Shown one piece after another: positions 19,416 through 30,444 of a DNA stretch of 64,000 bases. Made by a program: the position numbers and the translations under genes. The DNA is taken from assembly GCF_009866765.1 (NCBI RefSeq), contig NZ_CP019431.1, forward strand, positions 5,600,001 through 5,664,000. The letters are read 5' to 3'. Every line of letters begins with the position of its first letter. Within the stretch, counting starts at the first letter, position 1. Source of the DNA: Pseudomonas sp. S35 (GTDB lineage: Bacteria; Pseudomonadota; Gammaproteobacteria; Pseudomonadales; Pseudomonadaceae). The notes below the pieces were generated by a model that did no database searches, had not been told where the DNA came from, and worked only from the letters and a program-made list of their open reading frames with translations.

Positions 19416-19477
19416 AGGCGCTTGCAGCTTGCCAAGCATCCGTTACCATCGCCGCAGTTTTTTAATCAGAGGCCAAC

Positions 19478-19654
19478 ATGTACATCTATCGATTGGTCCT
19501 GCTGCTGGTCGTCGGGATCTACCTGTTTTCTCCCGCCATCATGGATTGGTGGATCGACGCCACGGGCGCCTGGTACCGGCCTTATCTGCTGTGGCTGATC
19601 CTGATCGTCGTGACCTTCATCCTGCAGAGCCAAAAAGATGCCGATGAGCTTTAG
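19478..19654 (+). CDS. cbrX: Small membrane protein preceding and overlapping cbrA (CbrX-like)
   Basis: A 58-residue frame with two hydrophobic helices (about residues 4-20 and 36-50) separated by DWWIDATGAWYRPY. SD-like AGAGG lies six bases before ATG 19478. Its last 17 bases overlap the start of cbrA in another frame, so the two are probably translationally coupled. A small ORF at this position was named cbrX in P. putida, as far as I recall. Its function is unclear, but it may control the amount of CbrA made. Confidence 0.8.
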   Translation: MYIYRLVLLLVVGIYLFSPAIMDWWIDATGAWYRPYLLWLILIVVTFILQSQKDADEL

Positions 19655-22592
19655 CCTCACCCAGATGCTGCTGATCAGCGCCGCCTACCTGGCCGCGCTG
19701 TTCGGCGTCGCCTGGATCAGTGAGCGCGGAATGATTCCGCGGGCGATCATTCGCCATCCGCTGACCTACACCCTATCCCTCGGCGTATATGCCAGCGCCT
19801 GGGCGTTCTATGGCACCGTGGGCCTGGCCTACCAATACGGCTACGGTTTTCTCTCCAGCTACCTGGGCGTGTCCGGCGCATTCCTGCTGGCACCGGTGTT
19901 GCTGTACCCGATCCTGAAGATCACCCGCACCTATCAGCTGTCGTCCCTCGCGGACCTGTTTGCCTTCCGCTTTCGCAGCACCTGGGCCGGCGCATTGACC
20001 ACGGTTTTCATGCTGATTGGGGTGCTGCCGTTGCTGGCCCTGCAAATCCAGGCCGTGGCGGATTCCATCAGCATCCTCACCCGCGAGCCGGTGCAGCATC
20101 GCGTGGCCCTGGCCTTCTGTGCGCTGATCAGCCTGTTCACGATCTTCTTCGGCTCACGCCATATCGCCACCCGCGAGAAACACGAAGGCCTGGTGTTTGC
20201 GATTGCCTTTGAGTCGGTGATCAAACTGATCGCCATTGGCGGCGTCGGCCTGTATGCGCTGTACGGCGTGTTCGACGGCCCGCAACAACTTGAGCTTTGG
20301 TTGCTGCAAAACCAGACCGCCCTCGCCGCTCTGCACACGCCGCTGCAGGAAGGCCCGTGGCGTACGCTGCTGCTGGTGTTCTTTGCCTCGGCAATCGTGA
20401 TGCCGCACATGTATCACATGACATTCACCGAGAACCTCAACCCCCGCTCACTGGTCAGCGCCAGTTGGGGCTTGCCCCTGTTCCTGCTGCTGATGAGCCT
20501 GGCGGTGCCGCTGATCCTGTGGGCTGGCCTCAAGCTGGGCGCAACGACCAACCCCGAATATTTCACCCTCGGCATCGGCATTGCCGCCAACAGTCCGGCC
20601 CTGGCACTGCTCGCCTATGTCGGCGGTTTATCGGCCGCCAGCGGGCTGATCATCGTCACCACCCTGGCGCTGTCGGGCATGGCCCTCAACCATCTCGTGC
20701 TGCCCCTGTACCAGCCACCGGCGGAGGGCAATATCTATCGCTGGCTGAAGTGGACACGCCGCGCGCTGATCGTCGCGATCATCATGGCCGGTTACTGTTT
20801 CTACCTGCTGCTCGGCGCCGGGCAAGACCTCGCCAACCTGGGTATCGTCGCGTTTGTCGCCACCTTGCAGTTCTTGCCGGGCGTGTTGTCGGTGCTGTAC
20901 TGGCCGACGGCCAATCGCCGAGGCTTCATTGCCGGGCTGCTCGCTGGGATCCTGGTGTGGATCGTGACCATGCTGCTGCCGCTGGTCGGCAACCTGCAGG
21001 GCTTCTACATCCCGCTGCTGAACATGATCTACGTGCTGGATGACACCAGCTGGCACATGGCAGCGATTGCTTCCCTGGCCGCCAACGTGCTGATGTTCAC
21101 CCTGATCTCGTTGTTCACCAACGCCAGCCCCGAAGAAACCAGCGCCGCCGAAGCCTGTGCGGTGGATAACGTACGTCGCCCGCAACGCCGCGAACTGCAT
21201 GCGGCCTCGCCCCAGGAGTTCGCCACGCAATTGGCCAAGCCCCTGGGCGCCAAGGCCGCACAAAAGGAAGTCGAGCAAGCGCTGCGCGATCTGTACCTGC
21301 CGTTCGACGAACGCCGCCCGTATGCGCTACGCCGTTTGCGCGACCGCATCGAAGCCAACCTGTCCGGCCTGATGGGCCCCAGCGTGTCCCAAGACATGGT
21401 AGAGACCTTCCTGCCCTACAAGGCCGGCGGCGAAAACTACGTGACCGAAGACATCCATTTCATCGAAAGCCGGCTGGAGGATTACCACTCGCGCCTCACC
21501 GGCCTCGCCGCCGAGCTCGATGCCCTGCGCCGCTACCACCGCCAGACCCTGCAGGAATTGCCGATGGGCGTGTGCTCCCTGGCCAAGGATCAGGAGATCC
21601 TGATGTGGAACAAGGCGATGGAAGAACTCACCGGCATCGCCGCGCAGCGGGTCGTGGGTTCGCGCCTGAACACCCTGGGCGAACCGTGGAAAGAATTGTT
21701 GCAAGGTTTTATCAACCTGCCCGATGAACATTTGCACAAGCAGCACCTGGCGCTCGACGGCCAGACCCGCTGGCTCAACCTGCACAAAGCGGCTATCGAC
21801 GAGCCCCTCGCTCCCGGTAACAGCGGCCTGGTGCTGTTGGTGGAAGACCTGACCGAAACCCAAATGCTCGAAGACAAACTGGTGCACTCCGAGCGCCTGG
21901 CCAGCATTGGCCGCCTGGCGGCGGGCGTGGCCCATGAGATTGGCAACCCGATCACCGGTATCGCCTGCCTGGCGCAAAACCTGCGCGAAGAGCGCGAAGA
22001 AGATGGCGAAATTACCGAGATCAGCGGGCAAATCCTCGAACAGACCAAACGGGTGTCGCGCATCGTGCAGTCGCTGATGAGCTTCGCCCATGCCGGCGCC
22101 CACCAGAATCAGGACGAAGCGGTGTGCCTGGCCGAAGTGGCGCAGGACGCCATTGGGCTGCTCGCCTTGAACCGGCGCAATTTCGAAGTACAGTTTTTCA
22201 ACCTGTGCGACCCCGATCATTGGGTCGATGGCGACTCCCAACGCCTGGCCCAAGTGCTCATCAACCTGCTGTCCAACTCCCGCGACGCAACGCCGGCCGG
22301 TGGCGCAGTACGTGTCAAGACCGAGGCTTTCGAACACACGGTCGATCTGATCGTCGAAGATGAAGGCAGCGGCATTCCACAGAACATCATGGACCGATTG
22401 TTCGAACCCTTCTTCACCACCAAGGATCCAGGTGAAGGCACCGGTCTGGGCCTTGCACTGGTCTATTCCATCGTTGAAGAGCATTATGGACAAATCACCA
22501 TCGACAGCCCGGCTGACACCGAAAGCCAACGCGGCACCCGTATTCGGGTGACCTTGCCGCGTCATGTCGAAGCGACGTCCGCTGTGAACTGA
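19638..22592 (+). CDS. cbrA: Sensor histidine kinase CbrA
   Basis: Hybrid transporter-sensor that controls carbon/nitrogen balance and amino acid use in pseudomonads. 984 residues: an N-terminal sodium/solute symporter-like domain with about 13 membrane helices (residues 1-500), a linker (STAC-like), a PAS region (about 590-720), HisKA with phospho-acceptor H766 in [12 protein letters not shown], and a HATPase domain ending with GTGLGLALV. The start at 19638 overlaps the small upstream gene; the alternative ATG 19644 is two codons downstream. The partner regulator cbrB starts 22 bases after the stop. Confidence 0.95.
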   Translation: MPMSFSLTQMLLISAAYLAALFGVAWISERGMIPRAIIRHPLTYTLSLGVYASAWAFYGTVGLAYQYGYGFLSSYLGVSGAFLLAPVLLYPILKITRTYQLSSLADLFAFRFRSTWAGALTTVFMLIGVLPLLALQIQAVADSISILTREPVQHRVALAFCALISLFTIFFGSRHIATREKHEGLVFAIAFESVIKLIAIGGVGLYALYGVFDGPQQLELWLLQNQTALAALHTPLQEGPWRTLLLVFFASAIVMPHMYHMTFTENLNPRSLVSASWGLPLFLLLMSLAVPLILWAGLKLGATTNPEYFTLGIGIAANSPALALLAYVGGLSAASGLIIVTTLALSGMALNHLVLPLYQPPAEGNIYRWLKWTRRALIVAIIMAGYCFYLLLGAGQDLANLGIVAFVATLQFLPGVLSVLYWPTANRRGFIAGLLAGILVWIVTMLLPLVGNLQGFYIPLLNMIYVLDDTSWHMAAIASLAANVLMFTLISLFTNASPEETSAAEACAVDNVRRPQRRELHAASPQEFATQLAKPLGAKAAQKEVEQALRDLYLPFDERRPYALRRLRDRIEANLSGLMGPSVSQDMVETFLPYKAGGENYVTEDIHFIESRLEDYHSRLTGLAAELDALRRYHRQTLQELPMGVCSLAKDQEILMWNKAMEELTGIAAQRVVGSRLNTLGEPWKELLQGFINLPDEHLHKQHLALDGQTRWLNLHKAAIDEPLAPGNSGLVLLVEDLTETQMLEDKLVHSERLASIGRLAAGVAHEIGNPITGIACLAQNLREEREEDGEITEISGQILEQTKRVSRIVQSLMSFAHAGAHQNQDEAVCLAEVAQDAIGLLALNRRNFEVQFFNLCDPDHWVDGDSQRLAQVLINLLSNSRDATPAGGAVRVKTEAFEHTVDLIVEDEGSGIPQNIMDRLFEPFFTTKDPGEGTGLGLALVYSIVEEHYGQITIDSPADTESQRGTRIRVTLPRHVEATSAVN

Positions 22593-22614
22593 GACCGTCG
22601 AGAGAATTGAATCA

Positions 22615-24042
22615 ATGCCGCACATTTTGATCGTCGAAGACGAAACCATTATCCGCTCTGCCTTGCGTCGCCTGCTTGAACGTAACCAGTACCAAGTCAG
22701 CGAAGCCGGCTCAGTGCAGGAAGCGCAAGAGCGTTTCAGCATTCCCACGTTCGACCTGATTGTCAGTGACCTGCGCCTGCCTGGCGCGCCTGGCACCGAG
22801 TTGATCAAGCTTGGCCAGGGCACGCCGGTGCTGATCATGACCAGCTACGCCAGCCTGCGCTCGGCGGTGGACTCCATGAAGATGGGCGCGGTGGACTACA
22901 TCGCCAAGCCTTTCGACCACGATGAAATGCTCCAGGCCGTGGCGCGCATCCTGCGTGACCGTCAGTCGGCCAGCAGTGCGCCAGCCGAGCAACGCCCGGC
23001 CGGCAAAACCGCCGACAAACCGGGCGTCGATAACAGCAACGGCGAGATCGGCATCATCGGCTCGTGCCCACCGATGCAGGATCTGTACAGCAAGATCCGC
23101 AAAGTCGCGCCTACCGACTCCAATGTGTTGATCCAGGGCGAGTCAGGCACCGGCAAGGAACTGGTGGCCCGCGCCCTTCACAACCTGTCCAAGCGCGCCA
23201 AGGCACCAATGATTTCGGTGAACTGCGCGGCGATCCCCGAATCCCTCATCGAGTCCGAACTGTTCGGCCACGAGAAAGGCGCGTTCACTGGCGCCAGCGC
23301 CGGGCGTGCGGGCCTGGTGGAGGCGGCGGACGGCGGCACACTGTTCCTCGACGAGATCGGCGAACTGCCACTTGAAGCACAAGCGCGATTGCTGCGTGTG
23401 TTGCAGGAAGGCGAGATTCGTCGCGTCGGCTCGGTGCAATCGCAGAAGGTCGATGTGCGCCTGATCGCGGCCACCCACCGCGACCTCAAGAGCTTGGCCA
23501 AGATCGGCCAGTTCCGTGAAGACTTGTATTACCGCCTGCACGTTATTGCGCTCAAGCTGCCGGCCCTGCGTGAGCGTGGTCCGGACGTCAATGAGATCGC
23601 CAACGCGTTCCTGCTGCGCCAGAGTGCGCGGATCAACCGTACCGACCTGAAGTTTGCCCCGGACGCCGAGCAGGCCATTCGGCATTACTCGTGGCCGGGT
23701 AACGTGCGTGAGCTGGAGAACGCGGTAGAACGTGCGGTGATTCTCTCGGAGAGCCCGGAAATTTCCGCCGAACTGCTGGGCATCGATATCGAGCTCAGTG
23801 ACCTGGAAGACGACGACTTCATTGGCCTGGCCCCGCAACAGGGCGGTAGCAATACCAGCCATGAGCCGACTGAGGATTTGTCACTGGAGGATTACTTCCA
23901 GCATTTTGTCCTTGAGCATCAGGACCACATGACCGAGACCGAACTGGCACGCAAACTGGGCGTGAGCCGCAAGTGCCTATGGGAACGCCGCCAGCGCCTG
24001 GGCATTCCACGGCGCAAGACCGGTGTGGCCAGCGAAAGTTGA
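22615..24042 (+). CDS. cbrB: Sigma-54-dependent response regulator CbrB
   Basis: NtrC-family activator phosphorylated by CbrA. 475 residues: receiver domain with phospho-acceptor D52 ([11 protein letters not shown]), AAA+ domain with Walker A GESGTGKE and the sigma-54-contacting GAFTGA loop ([12 protein letters not shown]), and a C-terminal Fis-type helix-turn-helix ([19 protein letters not shown]). It is expected to drive CrcZ, whose sigma-54 promoter begins about 165 bases after its stop codon. It sits directly behind cbrA. Confidence 0.96.
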   Translation: MPHILIVEDETIIRSALRRLLERNQYQVSEAGSVQEAQERFSIPTFDLIVSDLRLPGAPGTELIKLGQGTPVLIMTSYASLRSAVDSMKMGAVDYIAKPFDHDEMLQAVARILRDRQSASSAPAEQRPAGKTADKPGVDNSNGEIGIIGSCPPMQDLYSKIRKVAPTDSNVLIQGESGTGKELVARALHNLSKRAKAPMISVNCAAIPESLIESELFGHEKGAFTGASAGRAGLVEAADGGTLFLDEIGELPLEAQARLLRVLQEGEIRRVGSVQSQKVDVRLIAATHRDLKSLAKIGQFREDLYYRLHVIALKLPALRERGPDVNEIANAFLLRQSARINRTDLKFAPDAEQAIRHYSWPGNVRELENAVERAVILSESPEISAELLGIDIELSDLEDDDFIGLAPQQGGSNTSHEPTEDLSLEDYFQHFVLEHQDHMTETELARKLGVSRKCLWERRQRLGIPRRKTGVASES

Positions 24043-24110
24043 GGGCTCGCCCCCACAGGTAACACCCGCAGATGTGAAAAAACTGTTACCGCTGATTTTT
24101 CGCGTAACAA

Positions 24111-24148
24111 AAGCCGGGGCTTACGGTAACGAAGCCCCGGCTTTTTTT
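24111..24148 (+). terminator. Intrinsic terminator after cbrB
   Basis: Stem AAGCCGGGGCTT / AAGCCCCGGCTT (24111-24122 and 24132-24143) followed by a run of T to 24148. It separates cbrB from the CrcZ promoter. Confidence 0.9.
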
Positions 24149-24207
24149 GGCCCCTCATAAACCGAAAACCACCCCAAACCCCCGGTTTTACTGGGCGCCG
24201 CAAAAGT

Positions 24208-24223
24208 TGGCACGCACCCTGCT
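24208..24223 (+). promoter_or_regulatory. Sigma-54 promoter of CrcZ
   Basis: TGGCACGCACCCTGCT has the -24 GG and -12 GC exactly twelve bases apart (GG at 24209-24210, GC at 24221-24222), as required for sigma-54. Transcription should start near 24234. CbrB is the expected activator. Confidence 0.9.
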
Positions 24224-24233
24224 ATATGCTTAG

Positions 24234-24600
24234 TACAAAAACAATAACAAGCTTTGTACAAGACAATAAAAATAAGACGAATCGACTCACGCATAACAAA
24301 AACAACACGGCGGAGGCGCAGCTAACTGATTCTTTTGGAGAGGCGTTGCATTTGGGGCTTGCCCCGCAACCAGGCCGAGAACAACAAAAACTGCCCTAAG
24401 GCAGAGCCTGAACTGGTTGGATCATAGATCAGCAACACAGCGACCAAAGCAATCCGTTTGCTCTTGACTCCCGATTGGGAGTGTCATGAAGGTGAAACTT
24501 CATGGCGAGGGCGATCAACAAAAACAAGAAGCCCGAAACCAATAATAAAAATAGAGCACGCAACTACTTCTGGGGGAGCTTCGGCTCCCCTTGTAGTTTC
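24234..24600 (+). ncRNA. crcZ: CrcZ regulatory RNA (Crc/Hfq sponge)
   Basis: About 367 nt between cbrB and pcnB, the known location and size of CrcZ in P. putida. It contains six A-rich CA motifs of the AANAANAA type at about 24236-24250, 24264-24276, 24294-24305, 24380-24390, 24517-24530 and 24537-24551. CrcZ titrates Hfq/Crc and so relieves catabolite repression when the carbon source is poor. It ends in a strong hairpin (GGGGAGC TTCG GCTCCCC flanked by AACTAC/GTAGTT). Confidence 0.93.
24562..24600 (+). terminator. 3' hairpin of CrcZ
   Basis: GGGGAGC/GCTCCCC with a UUCG tetraloop, extended by outer pairing of AACTAC with GTAGTT. T-rich sequence is interspersed at the 3' side. This sets the likely RNA end. 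Confidence 0.75.
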
Positions 24601-24739
24601 CGGCATTTGGCATTTCAAGGCTTATGGCGCAAGGCCTGTAGCTTGTTCCTACACCATCCCCTGACTAAATGCTAGAATCCCCGCCCATCATGCGGTCATT
24701 CTTCGTTATGGCCGAACATTCCTTCAAACAGTGCATCCC

Positions 24740-26149
24740 ATGCTGAAGAAGTTGTTCCAGTCATTCCGTTCTCCCTTGCGTCGTACGCAACACATTCGCA
24801 GCACGCCTGAAGTGCTCAATAGCAGCCAACATTCGCTGCAACGCGCTCAATTCAGCCGTTATGCGGTGAATATCGTCGAACGCCTGCAGAACGCCGGCTA
24901 CCAGGCTTATCTGGTGGGCGGGTGCGTACGCGACATGCTGCTCAATATCACGCCCAAGGATTTCGACGTCGCCACCAGTGCCACGCCTGAGCAGGTTCGC
25001 GCTGAGTTTCGTAATGCGCGCATCATCGGCCGTCGTTTCAAGTTGGTGCACATCCACTTCGGTCGCGAAATCATCGAAGTCGCGACGTTCCGCGCCGGCC
25101 ACCCGCAAAACGATGAAGAGGAAGACACCAATCAGTCTTCACGCAACGAAAGCGGGCGCATTCTGCGCGACAACGTCTACGGCACCTTGGAAGAAGACGC
25201 GCAGCGCCGCGACTTCACCATCAACGCCCTGTATTACGATCCGGTCAGCGAGCGCATCCTCGATTACGCCAATGGCGTACACGATATCCGCAACAACCTG
25301 ATCCGCCTGATCGGCGACCCGACGCAACGCTATCAGGAAGACCCGGTGCGTATGCTGCGGGCGGTGCGTTTTGCCGCCAAGCTCAACTTCGGTATCGAGA
25401 AACACACTGCCGCGCCGATTCGCGAGCTGGCACCGATGCTGCGGGAAATCCCGTCCGCACGCCTGTTCGAAGAGGTGCTCAAGCTGTTCCTCTCGGGCTA
25501 CGCCGCCGACACCTTCGAGATGCTGGTGGACCTGGAGTTGTTCGACCCGCTGTTCCCGGCCAGCGCCGAAGCACTGGAGCACAACCCGACCTATACCCAC
25601 ACATTGATCAGCGAAGCGTTGATCAACACCGACCTGCGCATCAAGCAGAACAAACCGGTCACCCCGGCGTTCCTGTTTGCCGCCCTGTTGTGGCCGGCCC
25701 TGCCCAAACGCGTACTGCGCCTGCAGGACCGTGGCATGCCGCCGATCCCGGCCATGCAGGAAGCCGCGCACGAACTCATCACCGAGCAGTGCCAACGCAT
25801 CGCGATCCCCAAGCGCTTCACCATGCCGATCCGCGAGATCTGGGACATGCAGGAACGCCTGCCGCGCCGCAGCGGCAAACGTGCCGACCTGCTGCTGGAT
25901 AACCCGCGTTTCCGCGCCGGCTATGACTTCTTGCTGCTGCGCGAAAGCGCCGGCGAGCAAACCGACGGCCTGGGCGAATGGTGGACCGACTACCAGGACG
26001 CCAATGACAGCGAACGCCGCGAGATGATTCGTGAGCTGGGCAGCAAAGGCGATGGCGAAGGCACAGGGCCTAAAAAGCGTCGTCGCAGCAGCAGCAGCAG
26101 CAAGCGCAAACGCAGCGCCGCCGATGCCTCGGGCGCTGCAGGCGAATAA
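24740..26149 (+). CDS. pcnB: Poly(A) polymerase I
   Basis: Nucleotidyltransferase that adds poly(A) tails to RNA 3' ends and promotes their decay. 469 residues from ATG 24740; a GTG at 24731 would add three. The catalytic core shows GGCVRDMLL and the metal-binding DFDVAT (about residues 56-76), followed by helical RNA-binding domains. The C-terminus is very basic and serine-rich (KKRRRSSSSSKRKRS), which is typical of PAP and presumably binds RNA. It is followed two bases later by folK. Confidence 0.94.
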   Translation: MLKKLFQSFRSPLRRTQHIRSTPEVLNSSQHSLQRAQFSRYAVNIVERLQNAGYQAYLVGGCVRDMLLNITPKDFDVATSATPEQVRAEFRNARIIGRRFKLVHIHFGREIIEVATFRAGHPQNDEEEDTNQSSRNESGRILRDNVYGTLEEDAQRRDFTINALYYDPVSERILDYANGVHDIRNNLIRLIGDPTQRYQEDPVRMLRAVRFAAKLNFGIEKHTAAPIRELAPMLREIPSARLFEEVLKLFLSGYAADTFEMLVDLELFDPLFPASAEALEHNPTYTHTLISEALINTDLRIKQNKPVTPAFLFAALLWPALPKRVLRLQDRGMPPIPAMQEAAHELITEQCQRIAIPKRFTMPIREIWDMQERLPRRSGKRADLLLDNPRFRAGYDFLLLRESAGEQTDGLGEWWTDYQDANDSERREMIRELGSKGDGEGTGPKKRRRSSSSSKRKRSAADASGAAGE

Positions 26150-26151
26150 AC

Positions 26152-26661
26152 GTGGAACGGGTCTATATCGGCATGGGCAGCAACCTGGCTGCCCCGCAAC
26201 AGCAATTGCGCAGCGCTATCGACGCGCTGGCGCAATTGCCCGGCACCACCGTCGCCGGTGTGTCAGCGTTCTATCAAAGTGATTCCCTGCTCCCAGGCCA
26301 ACCGCGCTATACCAATGCGGTTACTGCCCTGGACAGCCACCTCGCGCCGCTGCAGTTGCTGGATGCGCTGCAAGCCATCGAGAACGATCAGGGCCGCGAA
26401 CGCCTTGAGCGCTGGGGCCCGCGCACGCTTGACCTGGATATCCTGCTGTTTGGCGATCACCTGATCGACGAGCCGCGCCTCAAGGTGCCGCACTACCAGA
26501 TGCACCTGCGCGCGTTCGTGCTGTACCCCTTGGCCGAAGTGGCGCCCGCCGCCCTGCAACTGCCCGACGGTCAAACGCTCCGCGATTTGCTCGCGGCCTG
26601 CCCATTCGTCGGCCTGGAACGCGTGACTCAAGCCGCGCCCACGGCTGAATCGCATCAGTAA
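26152..26661 (+). CDS. folK: 2-amino-4-hydroxy-6-hydroxymethyldihydropteridine pyrophosphokinase
   Basis: Transfers pyrophosphate from ATP to 6-hydroxymethyl-dihydropterin, the step before FolP in folate synthesis. 169 residues with GSNL near the N-terminus and the HPPK signature RWGPRTLDLDILLFGD (about residues 83-98). The start is GTG 26152, two bases after the pcnB stop, so translation is probably coupled. Its pathway partner folP lies 24 kb away in this window. Confidence 0.95.
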   Translation: MERVYIGMGSNLAAPQQQLRSAIDALAQLPGTTVAGVSAFYQSDSLLPGQPRYTNAVTALDSHLAPLQLLDALQAIENDQGRERLERWGPRTLDLDILLFGDHLIDEPRLKVPHYQMHLRAFVLYPLAEVAPAALQLPDGQTLRDLLAACPFVGLERVTQAAPTAESHQ

Positions 26662-26875
26662 CAGCGGTAACACCGTCCTCGTAACAATGCGGTAACACAT
26701 CCAATTGACTTCCCGTGTCCTCCTCACGACTATAGGCGTCCCGCTGCCGCCAACCCGGCGCTGAAGGGCGCAATCCAGGCCTTATAAGCACTGCTCTCAA
26801 GACAGTGCGCCTGTATAAACGAAGACTCACGCGCGTAACTCGCTGTTTCCAAGCGCCTGAACGAGGACCCTTTTC

Positions 26876-27676
26876 ATGCCAGACATTACCCTGACCACCT
26901 TGCAGAGCCTCAAGCTCAAAGGTGAAAAAATCACCATGCTGACCTGCTATGACGCCACTTTCGCCCACGCCAGCTGCCAGGCCGGGGTTGAAGTGTTACT
27001 GGTAGGCGACTCCCTGGGCATGGTTCTTCAAGGGAATGACAGCACCCTACCCGTCACCACCGATGAACTGGCTTACCACACTGCCAGCGTCAAACGCGGC
27101 AACGACGGCGCTTTCATCATCGCCGACCTGCCGTTCATGGATTACGCCACCGTCGAACAGACCTTCGTCAACGCCGGCAAATTGATGCGCGCCGGTGCGC
27201 ACATGGTCAAAGTGGAAGGTGCCGTATGGCTCGCCGAGTCGATTCGCCTGCTGGCCGAACGCGGCGTGCCGGTGTGTGCGCATATGGGCCTTACGCCACA
27301 GTCGGTGAATATCCTCGGCGGTTACAAGGTACAAGGTCGCAACGAAGCCCAGGCGCGCCAGATGCGTGCCGATGCCATCGCGCTGGAACAAGCCGGTGTG
27401 GCGATGATCCTGCTCGAATGCGTGCCCAGCGAACTGGCGGCAGAAATCACCCAGGCCGTTAAAGTGCCAGTGATCGGCATTGGCGCAGGCTCGGCCACCG
27501 ACGGCCAGGTGCTGGTGCTGCACGACATGCTCGGCCTGTCGATTACCGGCCGCGTGCCCAAGTTCGTGAAGAATTTCATGACCGGCCAGGACAGCATCCA
27601 CGCTGCGTTGAGCGCCTACGTCGCCGAAGTCAAAGGCGTGACCTTCCCGGGCGCCGAACACGGATTCTCTGCATGA
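26876..27676 (+). CDS. panB: 3-methyl-2-oxobutanoate hydroxymethyltransferase
   Basis: First committed step of pantothenate (coenzyme A) synthesis: adds a hydroxymethyl group from methylene-THF to 2-oxoisovalerate, which comes from the ilv pathway. 266 residues of TIM-barrel type with LTCYDATFA, the metal-binding VGDSLGMV (about residues 42-49) and [16 protein letters not shown]. It overlaps panC by four bases. A 214-base gap upstream should contain the promoter. Confidence 0.97.
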   Translation: MPDITLTTLQSLKLKGEKITMLTCYDATFAHASCQAGVEVLLVGDSLGMVLQGNDSTLPVTTDELAYHTASVKRGNDGAFIIADLPFMDYATVEQTFVNAGKLMRAGAHMVKVEGAVWLAESIRLLAERGVPVCAHMGLTPQSVNILGGYKVQGRNEAQARQMRADAIALEQAGVAMILLECVPSELAAEITQAVKVPVIGIGAGSATDGQVLVLHDMLGLSITGRVPKFVKNFMTGQDSIHAALSAYVAEVKGVTFPGAEHGFSA

Positions 27677-28521
27677 ACACCGTAAGAACCGTACGTGAAC
27701 TCCGCTCCGCCGTCGCTCACGCCCGCAAGGCCGGCAAACGCATCGGCTTCGTGCCCACTATGGGCAACCTGCACAGCGGCCACGCCACCCTGGTGACCAA
27801 GGCTGTGCAGCAGGCCGACTTTGTCGTCGCGAGCATCTTCGTCAACCCGCTGCAATTTGGCGCCGGTGAAGACCTGGACAAGTACCCCCGCACCCTCGCC
27901 GCCGACCAGGAAAAACTCCTGCAAGCCGGCTGCAACCTGCTGTTCGCGCCCACCGTCGAGGAGATGTACCCCGGCGGCATGACCGGCCAGACCCGCGTCA
28001 GCGTCCCGCAACTGTCCGAGGGCTTGTGCGGCGCCAGCCGTCCCGGGCATTTCGAAGGGGTGGCGACGGTGGTGAGCAAGCTGTTCAACATGGTCCAGCC
28101 GGACATCGCCGTGTTTGGCCAGAAGGACTACCAGCAACTGGCCGTGATCCGCGCCATGGTCCACGACCTGAACCTGCCGATCCAGATCATCGGCGAACCG
28201 ACCGTTCGCGCCGACGATGGCCTGGCGCTGTCGTCGCGCAATGGTTTTCTCAATGAAGAAGAACGCGCAATCGCGCCGGTGCTGTACCGCAGCCTCAGCC
28301 AGATTGCCGGAGCCATCAAAGGCGGTGACCACGACTTCGCCGCATTACGCGCCGAACAGGTCAAGCAGATCGAAGCTGCAGGGCTGCGCCTGGACTACCT
28401 CGAAGTACGCCAGGGTGTGCACCTGCGCCCGGCCACACCTGAAGATCAGGACGTTGTGATTCTGGTAGCCGCCTTTCTGGGCACGACCCGCCTCATCGAC
28501 AACCTGCATCTGAACCTCTGA
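27673..28521 (+). CDS. panC: Pantothenate synthetase (pantoate--beta-alanine ligase)
   Basis: ATP-dependent ligase that joins pantoate to beta-alanine. 282 residues with the class I nucleotidylyltransferase motifs [10 protein letters not shown] (about residues 29-38) and the KMSKS-like LSSRNGFL. Start ATG overlaps the panB stop (ATGA). No panD follows: the next gene is pgi, 214 bases further on, so beta-alanine must come from a panD located elsewhere or from another route. Confidence 0.97.
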   Translation: MNTVRTVRELRSAVAHARKAGKRIGFVPTMGNLHSGHATLVTKAVQQADFVVASIFVNPLQFGAGEDLDKYPRTLAADQEKLLQAGCNLLFAPTVEEMYPGGMTGQTRVSVPQLSEGLCGASRPGHFEGVATVVSKLFNMVQPDIAVFGQKDYQQLAVIRAMVHDLNLPIQIIGEPTVRADDGLALSSRNGFLNEEERAIAPVLYRSLSQIAGAIKGGDHDFAALRAEQVKQIEAAGLRLDYLEVRQGVHLRPATPEDQDVVILVAAFLGTTRLIDNLHLNL

Positions 28522-28543
28522 ACACCCCGCCTGTTGCCCTGAT

Positions 28544-28578
28544 CGCTGTGCCGGTATAAAAAAGTACCGGCCACAGCG
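28544..28578 (+). terminator. Hairpin terminator after panC
   Basis: CGCTGTG CCGGTA / TACCGG C CACAGCG with one bulged base and an A-rich loop, 23 bases after panC. No strong T-tract follows. Confidence 0.6.
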
Positions 28579-28735
28579 CAGACAAAGCCAAGACATATCG
28601 ACACGCTAGGTTTAATGTAATCGCCCGGCGCTATGGTTAGCGCTGTCTGGAACCCAAACCTTGAGACAAGACTGGACGTTCCGGGCTTTGAAGTGTCCTA
28701 AAGGCAGTCCCCGTAATAAAAGGAAACCCGCAGCG

Positions 28736-30400
28736 ATGGCGTACTACCGCACCCCTCATGACGTTACCGCTCTGCCCGCCTGGCAAGCGCTCAATCAACA
28801 TCGCCAAGCCATGCAGGATTTCAGCATGCGCGAAGCGTTCAATGCCGATCCCCAGCGTTTTTCCCAGTTCACCTTGAGCAGCTGTGGGCTTTTCCTCGAT
28901 TACTCGAAAAACCTGATCACCAGCGAAACCCGCGACCTGCTGGTAGGCCTGGCCAAGGAAGTCGGCCTCAAGGACGCGATCAACTCGCTGTACGCCGGCG
29001 AGCCGGTCAACTCGTCCGAAGGCCGCCCTGCCCTGCACACCGCCCTGCGCCGCCCGGTGGGCGACAAGCTGTCGGTCAACGGCGTGAACATCATGCCGGA
29101 CGTGCACAAGGTGCTGAACCAGATCACCGACCTGGTCGGCCGCATCCACGACGGTCTGTGGCGCGGCTACACCGAGAAGCCGATCACCGACGTGGTGAAC
29201 ATCGGCATCGGTGGCTCGTTCCTCGGCCCGGAACTGGTGTCCGAGGCGCTGCTGTCCTACGCCCATAAAGGCGTGCGCTGCCACTACCTGGCGAACATCG
29301 ATGGCAGCGAGTTCCACGAGCTGACCATGAAACTGCGCGCCGAGACCACGCTGTTCATCGTTTCGTCGAAATCCTTCAACACCCTGGAAACCCTGAAAAA
29401 CGCCCAGGCCGCCCGCGCCTGGTACCTGGCCCAGGGTGGCTCGGAAGCCGAGCTGTACCGCCACTTCATCGCCGTATCGAGCAACAACGCAGCGGCTGTG
29501 GCCTTCGGTATCCGCGAAGAAAACATCTTCCCGATGTGGGACTGGGTCGGCGGCCGCTACTCGCTGTGGTCGGCCATCGGTTTGCCAATCGCCCTGGCTA
29601 TCGGCATGTCCAACTTCAAGGAACTGCTGTCCGGTGCCTACACCATGGACCAGCACTTCCAGAACGCGCCGTTCGAACAGAACATGCCGGTGCTGCTCGG
29701 CCTGCTGGGTGTGTGGTACGGCAACTTCTGGGGTGCGCAGAGCCATGCGATCCTGCCGTATGACCACTACCTGCGTAACATCACCAAGCACTTGCAACAG
29801 CTGGACATGGAGTCCAACGGCAAGAGCGTGCGCCAGGACGGTAAACCGGTGTCCACCGACACAGGCCCGGTGATCTGGGGCGGTGTGGGCTGCAACGGTC
29901 AGCATGCTTACCACCAGTTGCTGCACCAGGGGACCCAACTGATCCCGGCCGACTTCATCGTGCCGATCGTCAGCTTCAACCCGGTGTCCGACCACCATCA
30001 GTGGCTGTACGCCAACTGCCTGTCCCAGAGCCAGGCGCTGATGCTCGGCAAGACCCGTAGCGAAGCCGAATCCGAGCTGCGCGACAAGGGCATCCCGGAA
30101 GACGAAGTGCAGAAGCTGGCGCCGCACAAGGTGATCCCGGGCAACCGTCCGAGCAATACCCTGGTGGTGGAGCGCATCAGCCCGCGTCGCCTCGGCGCGC
30201 TGGTAGCGATGTATGAACACAAGGTGTTCGTGCAGAGCGTAATCTGGGGCATCAACGCCTTCGACCAATGGGGCGTGGAGTTGGGCAAAGAGCTGGGCAA
30301 GGGCGTCTACAACCGCCTGACCGGCGCCGAAGAAACCTTGGCCGAAGACGCTTCGACCCAGGGCCTGATCAACTACTTCCGCGGCCGTCACCGCGGCTGA
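28736..30400 (+). CDS. pgi: Glucose-6-phosphate isomerase
   Basis: Interconverts glucose-6-phosphate and fructose-6-phosphate in the cytoplasm. 554 residues, the long PGI form, with signature regions [14 protein letters not shown] and GVWYGNFWG, and the C-terminal signature [10 protein letters not shown] and the following [20 protein letters not shown] 28736 is chosen because AAGGAAA lies upstream and the protein start [10 protein letters not shown] is family-like; the longer upstream frame is not. A strong inverted repeat follows the stop. Confidence 0.97.
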   Translation: MAYYRTPHDVTALPAWQALNQHRQAMQDFSMREAFNADPQRFSQFTLSSCGLFLDYSKNLITSETRDLLVGLAKEVGLKDAINSLYAGEPVNSSEGRPALHTALRRPVGDKLSVNGVNIMPDVHKVLNQITDLVGRIHDGLWRGYTEKPITDVVNIGIGGSFLGPELVSEALLSYAHKGVRCHYLANIDGSEFHELTMKLRAETTLFIVSSKSFNTLETLKNAQAARAWYLAQGGSEAELYRHFIAVSSNNAAAVAFGIREENIFPMWDWVGGRYSLWSAIGLPIALAIGMSNFKELLSGAYTMDQHFQNAPFEQNMPVLLGLLGVWYGNFWGAQSHAILPYDHYLRNITKHLQQLDMESNGKSVRQDGKPVSTDTGPVIWGGVGCNGQHAYHQLLHQGTQLIPADFIVPIVSFNPVSDHHQWLYANCLSQSQALMLGKTRSEAESELRDKGIPEDEVQKLAPHKVIPGNRPSNTLVVERISPRRLGALVAMYEHKVFVQSVIWGINAFDQWGVELGKELGKGVYNRLTGAEETLAEDASTQGLINYFRGRHRG

Positions 30401-30412
30401 TCCAGGTACTTG

Positions 30413-30444
30413 CAAGGCCAACGCCCGTTTGGACGTTGGCCTTG
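30413..30444 (+). terminator. Inverted repeat after pgi
   Basis: Perfect 11-base stem CAAGGCCAACG / CGTTGGCCTTG with a ten-base loop, 12 bases after pgi. No T-tract; likely a terminator aided by other factors or a 3' stabiliser. Confidence 0.6.

Noticed and set aside
24458..24664. 68-codon plus-strand frame inside CrcZ
   Set aside because: Lies within the CrcZ RNA, has no SD and no protein-like pattern; the A-rich motifs explain the sequence.
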